Assembly (NCBI GenBank): GCA_019118725.1
Contig: DWYO01000202.1
Location: forward strand, 1-9,641
Length of the DNA: 9,641 nt
Direction of reading: 5' to 3'
Source of the DNA: Candidatus Parabacteroides intestinavium
GTDB lineage: Bacteria; Bacteroidota; Bacteroidia; Bacteroidales; Tannerellaceae
Shown: positions 1-7,500 of the stretch, one piece after another
Position numbering within the stretch: the stretch's first letter is position 1
Layout of the letters: each line of letters begins with the position of its first letter
Made by a program: the position numbers and the translations under genes
Notes under the pieces: generated by a model
The model's input: the letters and a program-made list of their open reading frames with translations, nothing else
Told to the model about the DNA's origin: nothing
Database searches by the model: none

Positions 1-1
1 T

Positions 2-556
2 CCTGCCTTTTTCTCTGATTTTCTCAGGAAAGAAAATCCTACAGTGTGGGATGATGCAAGTCCTGTCCGAGCTCGGCTTAGGGGGTATATCTTGGATAAT
101 GAACAGAAAGGTTGTTGTGCTTATACGGGAATCAGAATAACGAAAGACGAAAATTGTCATATTGATCATTTCCATACTCGTAATCTGTTTCCTGAAAAGA
201 CTTTTGATTATAATAACATGCTTGTCGCTTGTAATTCGGAGAATTATGGAGCCAAATACAAAGACAAGCAAATTAAGAATAAAGCAGATTATGATGTCCT
301 TATTAATCCGGTAGTCGATGATCCTTCCGACTATATGGAGTATACTTTTACCGGAGAGATGGAGGCAATTAACCAAAACCAGAAAGGTATTCAAACAATC
401 AATTATTTTAATTTGAATGAACTGCGATTGGTGGACCGCCGGAAAGGCGCTATCCTTAGTTTGTTGAATATGCAAGATGTTTTGAATGAAGACGAAATCG
501 TAGAGGCTATCGGGGAGTTTGAACCTATGATACGGCAATTATATAGACAGGGTTGA
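2..556 (+). CDS. HNH endonuclease, TIGR02646/PtuB-like (5' truncated by window edge)
   Basis: The frame is open to the left edge. A GTG at 44 could be read as a start, but the 14 codons before it (PAFFSDFLRKENPT) fit the conserved N-terminal region of this family, so the true start is outside the window. Numbered from the GTG, the visible features are a CCAYTG motif (residues 24-29), HIDHF (39-43) carrying the first HNH histidine, FDYNNML (54-60) with the central Asn, and a lysine-rich stretch after YGA (68-70) near the final HNH position. Members of this family act as the nuclease partner of an ATPase in Septu (PtuAB) and in some retron anti-phage systems. Here the usual CxYC and second CxxC zinc cysteines are absent (CAYT, and ACNSE instead of CxxC), which matches a CAYTG subgroup known to me from memory. 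The partner gene would be expected just upstream. The family call is fairly firm; membership of a complete defence system is inference. Confidence 0.72.
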   Translation, partial: PAFFSDFLRKENPTVWDDASPVRARLRGYILDNEQKGCCAYTGIRITKDENCHIDHFHTRNLFPEKTFDYNNMLVACNSENYGAKYKDKQIKNKADYDVLINPVVDDPSDYMEYTFTGEMEAINQNQKGIQTINYFNLNELRLVDRRKGAILSLLNMQDVLNEDEIVEAIGEFEPMIRQLYRQG

Positions 557-666
557 AACACCCCCCTCTCTCTTTACATTCTTCTCCATATCCTCCTTTT
601 CAGGTAGAAGACATCATATATTTCTTTTCTTGATTTTATTAATAACTCTATAATAATTAAATTCTT

Positions 667-1332
667 ATGAAGCAGAAAATGTTTTTGGCTGCCCTGTTGT
701 TATGGGCGGCAAGTTCGGTTTGTGCTCAGACCGAATCGAGATCGACAGAAGAGCGGACAGACACGGATGTGCGTAATAATTGGTTTGTGAGCGTAGCTGC
801 CGGTCCGCAGGTTTTATTCAGTGACCACGACAAGCAGTTGGACTTTGGTGACCGTATTTCTCCGGCATTGGATATCGCTGTGGGAAAATGGTTCAAGCCG
901 TGGGTCGGTATGCGTCTGATGTATAGTGGCGTAAATGTAAAAGGAGCAACCCGTTGGGGGCTGTCTCACTCTACCGGTGAGGAAGTTCCGGGATGGGGAA
1001 CAGGCCTCTATAAGCAGAAATTCAACATGTACCACTTGCATGTGGATGCGTTGTTTGACCTGACGAATGTATTTTGGGAGTACAATCCGGAACGCTTTTA
1101 CAACTGTATTGTGTATGGTGGTATCGGATTGGCAGGGACGGGCGAAGAACCTACCTCGACGAACTTTGCCGGTGATTTTGGAGTCTTGAACACGTTTCGT
1201 CTGAATCAGAATTGGGGATTGAACCTTGACCTGCGTGGTACGCTGGTAGGCGACAGCTTCGACGGTGAAGAGGGCGGCCGTGCAGAAGGAATCTTGGGAT
1301 TGACAGTGGGCGTAACCTATACGTTTGATTAA
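667..1332 (+). CDS. Exported outer-membrane beta-barrel protein
   Basis: This is a protein of 221 aa. It begins with a classical signal peptide: KQK, a hydrophobic core around residues 5-17, and an A-x-A-like site ending VCA before QTE at about residue 21. There is no lipobox. The mature part is about 200 aa of alternating aromatic/hydrophobic and polar residues, with glycine-rich turns such as VSVAAGPQVLF, YNCIVYGGIGLAG and LGLTVGVTYTF. It ends one residue after an aromatic (TFD), as expected for a small 8-10-strand barrel inserted by the BAM complex. It resembles the barrel half of Bacteroidales OmpA-like proteins without the peptidoglycan-binding domain; no ligand can be named. No Shine-Dalgarno is visible; the 110-bp upstream gap is A/T-rich with only a weak -7-like box (TATATTTC, 617-624). 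The stop codon overlaps an ATG at 1332, and a hairpin with a T-tract follows immediately, so this gene may be transcribed partly separately from those downstream. Confidence 0.75.
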   Translation: MKQKMFLAALLLWAASSVCAQTESRSTEERTDTDVRNNWFVSVAAGPQVLFSDHDKQLDFGDRISPALDIAVGKWFKPWVGMRLMYSGVNVKGATRWGLSHSTGEEVPGWGTGLYKQKFNMYHLHVDALFDLTNVFWEYNPERFYNCIVYGGIGLAGTGEEPTSTNFAGDFGVLNTFRLNQNWGLNLDLRGTLVGDSFDGEEGGRAEGILGLTVGVTYTFD

Positions 1333-1420
1333 TGGATAATGGACAATTAACAATTGATAATTCAGACTATTGCATTGTGTGGCCTGATAATCAATTGTCC
1401 ATTGTCCGTTTAATTTTTTT
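1331..1420 (+). repeat. Long imperfect inverted repeat with T-tract, possible terminator or attenuator
   Basis: Bases 1331-1348 (AATGGATAATGGACAATT) pair with 1393-1410 (AATTGTCCATTGTCCGTT). All 18 positions can pair in RNA, two of them as G-U. Pairing can extend inward: CAATTGATAATTCAG (1351-1365) against CTGATAATCAATTG (1384-1397), because the left arm carries an extra AACAATT unit. The right arm runs into TTTAATTTTTTT (1409-1420), so the transcript has the hairpin-plus-U-tract form of an intrinsic terminator. It lies between the barrel gene and the ATG at 1425. GACAATT-type units of this kind recur in Bacteroidales intergenic DNA (from memory), so it may also be a small dispersed repeat. 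Its activity as a terminator is inference. Confidence 0.6.
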
Positions 1421-1424
1421 CTCT

Positions 1425-2288
1425 ATGTCCGGCTATACTTCATTTGATTTGCGGAAATATGCGGAGACGATTCAGACTTTACCTTTGAAAGGGCTGTCTG
1501 TTTCCGGATTGGAATCCTTGTCGCGTGCGAATTTGGCTATTTATCACATGTTGATAAGCGATTCGTTGGATGACATTTATGGAAACCGGAAAAAGTATCT
1601 TGCCCGCATAAAAAAGATGTATGCTCTTTGCCGCAGCCTTTATGTACGGCAAGATTTCATCACCTCGTGTCGGATGGTGAACCTGATGCAGAGTTTAGCA
1701 TCGGTTCCGGGGCTGATAACTTCCCGGTGGCAAGATGAATGCTACAACCTTGTCTGGCGATTTGTGGAGGAGAGAAAATGTGTCCGGGAAGAATGGAACA
1801 TACCGGAATGGCTGTGGTGTGTAGCTTGTTCCTACTATCCCTTGTCGGACGAAGAATCACAAGAGGAAAGCTTCTGCCGTTTCCGGGAACAGCTGGAGAA
1901 ATGGGTGGCTGAATTGGGTCGCGATGGACAATGGACAGGACTTTCTGTCTTTAACGGTTTGCAACGCATTCAGGTATTGAACGGGAATTCCTATATGTTC
2001 TTGGACAATAGCTTTGATGATGCCCTCCGCTCGGCTTACCGCTATTACCGGAATCAAGTGAAATTTGAGAAGACGACAGACATCGGTAGTCTCCGGTTGA
2101 TGGGGATGCTTTATGAACAGGCCTTTAATTATAAGGTCTATCAGATAGACCGGGAGTCCATGCGTTTGGCCATAGACGCTTTGGAGGCCAGTTTGCCTTT
2201 ATTGCCGGAAAAAAGTGATGTATGGCTGTTTACTCTCTCTTATCTGGTGTCGGCCGAATGCCTGAACATCATGAACAGGTACAATTAA
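1425..2288 (+). CDS. Hypothetical helical cytoplasmic protein, second gene of the peptidase/ABC cluster
   Basis: I do not recognise a family. The reading frame is open from an ATG at 1332, but its first 31 codons are translated inverted-repeat sequence (starting MDNGQLTIDN), so the ATG at 1425 (MSGYTSFDLRK) is preferred, giving 287 aa. There is no signal peptide and no convincing membrane segment. Composition suggests an all-helical protein: repeated amphipathic stretches, many Trp/Tyr/Phe, and eight scattered cysteines (including WCVACS) without a clear zinc-site pattern. It ends 2 nt before the signal-peptidase-like gene, so translation of the two is probably coupled. Position between a barrel protein and a peptidase/exporter pair suggests a cytoplasmic role in substrate binding, modification or targeting for that exporter, but nothing in the sequence shows an enzymatic activity. 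Confidence 0.65.
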   Translation: MSGYTSFDLRKYAETIQTLPLKGLSVSGLESLSRANLAIYHMLISDSLDDIYGNRKKYLARIKKMYALCRSLYVRQDFITSCRMVNLMQSLASVPGLITSRWQDECYNLVWRFVEERKCVREEWNIPEWLWCVACSYYPLSDEESQEESFCRFREQLEKWVAELGRDGQWTGLSVFNGLQRIQVLNGNSYMFLDNSFDDALRSAYRYYRNQVKFEKTTDIGSLRLMGMLYEQAFNYKVYQIDRESMRLAIDALEASLPLLPEKSDVWLFTLSYLVSAECLNIMNRYN

Positions 2289-2290
2289 GG

Positions 2291-2752
2291 ATGAATCCGG
2301 AGAAAATCATCTTGCCCAACAATCTTTTTTTTGAAGATGTAACCCGTCTTTTAGTTTCCGGGGAAAAAGTAACTATACCTGTGAAAGGCAACAGCATGGA
2401 GCCCTTTCTTGTAGGAGGACGCGACCAGGTCGTGCTGCAAAAAAGCTCTCTTTTAAAGGTTGGAGATATTGTATTGGTCTGTTTACCTGAAAAAGGGTAT
2501 GTGTTACACCGGATTTATCGCCTGTCTGCCGGAATGGTCATCTTAATGGGCGATGGGAACCTGTGCGCGACAGAATGTTGCCGACCGAAGGATATACAGG
2601 GCAAAGTAATACAGATTATCCGTAACGGGAGAGTTGTGGATTGCCAGACCGTAAGTGAACGATGGCGGGTGAGATTATGGCAGTGGTTATTACCTTGGAG
2701 AAGAATTATTTTAGGAATATATAAGCGATATGCGAATAAAGGAATGTATTAG
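2291..2752 (+). CDS. S24/S26-family (signal-peptidase-like) serine peptidase, Ser-His type
   Basis: The ATG at 2291 gives 153 aa (MNPEKIILPNN...). The frame is open from 2222, but that extension lies inside the upstream gene and carries no conserved sequence. Motifs in order: VKGNSMEPFL (31-40) with the presumed nucleophile Ser35; KVGDIVLV (56-63); GYVLHRI (69-75) with His73; MGDGN (86-90) with Asp88; and a KDIQGKV strand (100-106). In bacterial-type signal peptidase I a lysine serves as general base. Here a histidine sits at that position, as in the SipW/Sec11 (S26B) type, so a Ser-His mechanism is inferred. The C-terminus (about residues 128-147, Trp- and Arg-rich: WQWLLPWRRIILG) could be a membrane-surface helix. 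The protein probably trims a leader from a peptide or small protein handled by the ABC exporter whose gene overlaps its last 23 nt. It lacks a DNA-binding domain, so a LexA-type repressor is unlikely. Confidence 0.78.
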   Translation: MNPEKIILPNNLFFEDVTRLLVSGEKVTIPVKGNSMEPFLVGGRDQVVLQKSSLLKVGDIVLVCLPEKGYVLHRIYRLSAGMVILMGDGNLCATECCRPKDIQGKVIQIIRNGRVVDCQTVSERWRVRLWQWLLPWRRIILGIYKRYANKGMY

Positions 2753-4358
2753 GAGGTTGTGGAGAACCTCCCGGAAAGTCCGTGCGCCAATCTTGGGAAG
2801 CGGACTGATAGGAATCGGGCATGTAGGTGTTTCTTTGTTTTTCATCTATGTTTGTAAACATCTGATCGATATTGTAACCGGGCACTCGGAAGATGTGCTG
2901 GCGGTTTATATCGGTTGGATGTTTTTTTGTGTCATTTTACAGCTGTCGTTCTCTGTACTACGCAGCCGGTTAAGCAGTCGTACGGAAATTCGTTTACGAA
3001 ATGAATTGCAAGAACGATTATTCACTCATTTATTAGGAATACGTTGGGACGGACGCGACAGATTCCATACCGGAGATGTGCTCAACCGTTTGGAGGGAGA
3101 TGTATCGACCGTAACCGATGCCTTATGCCGGACGGTTCCGGCGGTAGCCGTTACCAGTGTGCAACTAATCGGTGCGCTGTTTGTTTTGGCTGATTTAGAT
3201 GTCCGATTAGCGGGAACGTTACTCTGCATCATGCCGGTGGCGCTTCTGTTCAGCAAAAGCTATATCAGGAAAATGCGTAAGCTGTCCCGAGAGATACGGA
3301 CAACAGATAGCCGAGAGCAAAGCCATTTGCAAGAACACTTGCAACACCATATCTTGATCCGTACATTGGAATATACAGTTCAAGCCGTAAAAGGATTGGG
3401 AATATTGCAGGATACATTGCGGCAGCAGATCAACTATCGTATAGATTTTTCGCTTTTTTCCCGGTCGATGGTGCAATTGGGATTTGCCGCAGGATATGCC
3501 GTCGCGTTTCTGTGGGGAATTTTCGGATTACGTGACGGGACGGTAACGTTTGGTATGATGACCGCTTTCCTGCAATTGGTGGCACAGATACAGCGTCCGA
3601 TGGTAGACTTGAGCCGTCAGATACCCTCTTTTATCCGGGTGTTCACTTCTACGGAACGTTTGGCGGAATTGGCTGATTTGCCATTGGAAGAATATGGCGA
3701 GGCTGTTCACCTGAACGGGAACTTGGGTGTCTGTTTCGAAAAGGTAAGTTTTCACTATCCGGAAAGCAAACATCGCATATTGGAAGATTTTACCCATGAT
3801 TTTAAGCCCGGCAGTTTGACCGCGATAATTGGTAAGACCGGATCGGGGAAAAGCACTCTTTTGCGTCTGATCTTAGCTTTGGTTATGCCGGATAACGGAA
3901 GAATCTCTCTTTATAATATAGAGGAAAAGATAGCCGTTTCTCCGCTTACACGCTGTAACCTTTCCTACGTTCCGCAAGGGAATACATTAGTCAGCGGGAC
4001 CATCCGAGATAACCTACGGATGGGAAAAACGGATGCCACAGAGGAAGAGATGCGGACAGCTCTTTATGCGGCTGTGGCCGAGTTTGTCTATGCCTTGCCG
4101 GATGGACTGGATACTCATTGCGGTGAACAGGGGGCAGGTATCAGTGAAGGACAGGCACAACGCATCGCTGTTGCGCGCGGTTTGCTCCGTCCGGGAAATA
4201 TTTTGTTGTTAGACGAACCCAGTTCATCCTTAGATAGCGAAACGGAAAAAAAGCTGCTGGAACGATTGAGCCGGCAACTTCAAGGCAAAACACTTATTTT
4301 AATTACGCATCGGGAAGCCATCGCACAACTCTGCACGGAAGTCCTGCGGATGGATTAA
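2730..4358 (+). CDS. ABC exporter half-transporter (fused membrane domain and ATPase)
   Basis: This is a 542-aa protein with a complete type-I exporter layout. Membrane segments lie at roughly 19-47, 55-77, 137-153, 157-174, 247-267 and 272-288, followed by a nucleotide-binding domain from about residue 330. Visible ATPase motifs are Walker A GKTGSGKST (368-376), Q-loop Gln416 in VPQGN, signature ISEGQ (471-475), Walker B ILLLDE with Asp495 and catalytic Glu496, and H-loop His527 in LITHR. The signature has Glu in place of the first Gly of LSGGQ, a substitution found in some exporters; all other key residues are intact, so a working homodimer is plausible. There is no N-terminal C39 peptidase domain. 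The adjacent signal-peptidase-like protein may supply that function. Its start overlaps the peptidase gene by 23 nt, suggesting co-translation. The substrate is probably a peptide, judged from context only; lipid or drug export is not excluded. Confidence 0.88.
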   Translation: MRIKECIRRLWRTSRKVRAPILGSGLIGIGHVGVSLFFIYVCKHLIDIVTGHSEDVLAVYIGWMFFCVILQLSFSVLRSRLSSRTEIRLRNELQERLFTHLLGIRWDGRDRFHTGDVLNRLEGDVSTVTDALCRTVPAVAVTSVQLIGALFVLADLDVRLAGTLLCIMPVALLFSKSYIRKMRKLSREIRTTDSREQSHLQEHLQHHILIRTLEYTVQAVKGLGILQDTLRQQINYRIDFSLFSRSMVQLGFAAGYAVAFLWGIFGLRDGTVTFGMMTAFLQLVAQIQRPMVDLSRQIPSFIRVFTSTERLAELADLPLEEYGEAVHLNGNLGVCFEKVSFHYPESKHRILEDFTHDFKPGSLTAIIGKTGSGKSTLLRLILALVMPDNGRISLYNIEEKIAVSPLTRCNLSYVPQGNTLVSGTIRDNLRMGKTDATEEEMRTALYAAVAEFVYALPDGLDTHCGEQGAGISEGQAQRIAVARGLLRPGNILLLDEPSSSLDSETEKKLLERLSRQLQGKTLILITHREAIAQLCTEVLRMD

Positions 4359-4411
4359 CCCCAAAGTCTAATGACTGATTTGGGTTAAAAAAGCCTGATG
4401 AGTATTGATAA

Positions 4412-4470
4412 TAAAGAGGGGCAAGCTGACTGGTTTCATTTGAAGCCATGTCAACTTGCCCCTTTGTTAT
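4412..4470. terminator. Long hairpin between convergent genes, probable bidirectional terminator
   Basis: The outer stem GGGGCAAG (4418-4425) pairs perfectly with CTTGCCCC (4455-4462). Inside it TGAC pairs with GTCA, GG with CC and TTCA with TGAA around a two-base loop, giving a nearly continuous hairpin of about 45 nt. On the plus strand it is followed by TTTGTTATT. On the minus strand it is followed by TCTTTATTAT. It lies 60 nt after the ABC gene stop and 75 nt from the secA stop, where transcription from both sides must end. Confidence 0.72.
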
Positions 4471-4537
4471 TGGGCTGACTTTATTATCGGAACACCTTTC
4501 CTTTGTTCCTTTGTCAACAAACTTTCTTGTTTACCAA

Positions 4538-7500
4538 TTACAAGCCCTGTCCGTGACAGTTCTTGTATTTCTTTCCGCTTCCGCAAGGGCAAGGATCATT
4601 GCGGCCTACACGTTTTTCGGCACGGACCGGTTCTTGTGGAGCTGATTTTTCATTATCCAATCCCGGTTTTTCAGTCCGGTATTTACTCATATCCTCATGT
4701 TCCTCTTCTTGCGCCCGTTCGATTTGGATACGCTGCTGGCGAGCTTCCGCTGCAGCTTGGATAGCAGCAGTCTGCTGTGCTACGGCGCGGGCTTGCATAG
4801 CAGCACGCCGAGCTTCAATTTGCTTGCGTTCTTCCTCTGAAACTTCGCGAACCGGAATCTGACCGCGCATCAATATAGCTACAGTCTTGCGGTTCATAGT
4901 ATCGACCATATCCTTAAAGAGGTTGTATGATTCCAGCTTATAAATCAATAACGGATCTTTATGTTCGTAACTTGCATTCTGCACGGAATGACGGAGCTCG
5001 TCCATTTCACGCAAGTGCTCTTTCCAAGCGTCATCAATTGTATGCAGGACAACTGACTTCTGGAATGCTTTTACGATAGCCTTGCTTTCTGTTTCATAAG
5101 CCTCTTTCAAGTTGCAGGAGACATTATACATACGTTTGCCGTCAGTGATTGGAATCATGATGTTTTCATACATTGCACCTTGATTTTCGAACACTTGCTT
5201 GATAACCGGCTGAGCCACTTGTGCCATACGTTCCATACGCTGTTTGTAGGCCGCTAAAGCAGCGTTGAATAGTGCATCGCCTAACTTGTCGGCTTTCATG
5301 CTCTTGAAATCCTCTTCGCTCATTGGAGCCTCCATGGCGAATGTTTTGTACAATTCCATCTTTACTCCTTCGTAGTCCATGCTGTCTGCATATTGTTCGC
5401 CGATCGCGATTGCTGTATCATAGATCGTGTTCAATACATCCAGACCGATACGTTCTCCCATCAAAGCATGGCGGCGACGTGTATAAACCACATTACGTTG
5501 CGAGTTCATTACGTCGTCGTATTCCAGCAAACGCTTACGGATACCGAAGTTGTTTTCTTCGACCTTCTTTTGTGCACGCTCAACAGACTTGCTCAGCATG
5601 GAGTGTTCCAGAACTTCGCCTTCTTTGAAGCCTAATTTGTCCATAAGGTTTGCTATCTTTTCGGAAGCGAACAGACGCATCAAATCATCTTCCAGCGAAA
5701 CGAAGAACACTGATGAACCCGGGTCTCCCTGACGACCGGCACGACCACGCAACTGACGGTCTACACGACGGCTTTCATGGCGTTCCGTACCGATGATCGC
5801 CAAACCGCCTGCGGCTCTTACTTCCGGAGAAAGCTTGATATCCGTACCACGACCGGCCATGTTGGTAGCGATGGTCACAGTACTTGACTGACCTGCCAAC
5901 GCAACGATTTCGGCTTCCTTCTGGTGTAACTTCGCGTTCAATACATTATGTTTGATTTTGCGAAGAGTCAGCATTCGGCTTAACAATTCCGAGATTTCGA
6001 CAGATGTTGTACCGACCAGTACCGGACGGCCAGCTTCAGTCAGCTTCACGATCTCTTCGATAACCGCATTGTATTTTTCGCGTTTCGTCTTATAGATCCG
6101 GTCGTTCATGTCGATACGGGCAATCGGACGGTTAGTCGGAATGACAACCACATCCAATTTGTAGATGTCCCAGAACTCTCCAGCCTCTGTTTCTGCCGTA
6201 CCCGTCATACCTGATAACTTATGGTACATACGGAAGTAGTTCTGCAAAGTGATGGTAGCGAATGTCTGTGTTGCAGCTTCTACCTTGACACGTTCTTTGG
6301 CTTCGATAGCCTGATGCAGACCATCCGAGTAACGGCGACCGTCCATGATACGGCCTGTCTGTTCATCAACAATCATTACCTTATTGTCCATAACTACATA
6401 TTCATCGTCTTTTTCAAATAAGGTATATGCTTTCAACAGCTGATTGATTGTATGAACGCGTTCGCTCTTGATAGAATAGTTTGTCAGTAATTCATCTTTC
6501 TTCGCCTGTTTCTCTTCATCCGTACCCTCCATGTGGTCCAACTGAGAAAGCTCGGTGGCGATATCCGGAAGGATGAAGAATTGCGGGTCTTCCACGTTAC
6601 GGCTTAACAGATCGATGCCCTTGTCTGTCAGTTCAACGCTGTTGTTCTTTTCGTCAATGACTAAGAATAATTCATCAGTAGCTTCGTGCATGTGGCGCAT
6701 ATTCTCCGACATAAAATATTCTTCTGTCTTCAGCATTTGAGCCTTCACGCCCGGTTCGCTCAAGTATTTGATCAGCGCTTTACTTTTTGGAAGTCCTTTA
6801 TAAGCACGGTATAGCTGAATGGTTCCCTCTTCTACCACTTTCGGGTCATCGCTTGCCATCTTTTTCTTCGCTTCAATCAGCAACTTCTGGCAGAGATCTT
6901 TCTGTGCGTTATAGACCACCTCTACATTCGGACGGAATGCCTCGAACAATTGTTCTTCCCCGCGGGGAACCGGACCTGAGATGATCAACGGTGTACGGGC
7001 GTCATCAATCAATACGGAGTCGACCTCATCGACAATGGCATAGTTATGTTGACGTTGAACCAAATCTTTCGGGCTTGTTGCCATATTGTCACGCAGGTAG
7101 TCGAAGCCAAACTCGTTGTTTGTACCGAACGTGATATCTGCATTGTAAGCCCTCCGGCGGCCTTCTGAGTTCGGCTGGTGCTTGTCGATACAATCTACTG
7201 ATAAACCATGGAACATATATAAAGGCCCCATCCATTCCGAGTCACGTTTTGACAAATAGTCGTTGACGGTTACGACATGTACACCGTTACGGGTCAAAGC
7301 GTTCAGGAATACCGGCAGGGTTGCAACCAAGGTCTTACCTTCACCGGTTGCCATTTCAGCTATTTTCCCTTTATGCAAGACAACGCCACCGAACAGCTGT
7401 ACATCATAATGTACCATGTTCCAAGTAATCTCGCTACCTCCGGCCATCCAATGGTTGGCGTAAATGGCTTTATCACCTTCGATACGTACAAAATCGAAGC

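Noticed and set aside
557..666. Promoter for the barrel gene
   Set aside because: Only a weak -7-like box (TATATTTC, 617-624) with no properly spaced TTTG at -33; not enough to call in A/T-rich sequence.
814..1353. Minus-strand open frame of 179 codons over the barrel gene
   Set aside because: Antisense to a gene with a clear signal peptide and barrel pattern; its own translation shows no domain or sensible start context.
1332..1424. ATG at 1332 as the start of the second cluster gene
   Set aside because: The 31 extra codons are translated inverted repeat, rich in Asp/Asn/Gln and unlike the rest of the protein; the ATG at 1425 lies just after the repeat. It cannot be excluded without proteomics.
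4355..4388. Hairpin TTAACCCCAAA / TTTGGGTTAA at the ABC gene stop codon as a terminator
   Set aside because: It is followed by A residues on the plus strand and by no T-tract on the minus strand; the stronger hairpin at 4412-4470 fits termination better.
4448..4862. Short plus-strand frames across the terminator and the secA 3' end, considered as a possible small peptide of the exporter cluster
   Set aside because: They begin inside the terminator hairpin or inside secA, and their sequence simply reflects the antisense of the SecA C-terminus; no leader-peptide pattern is seen.
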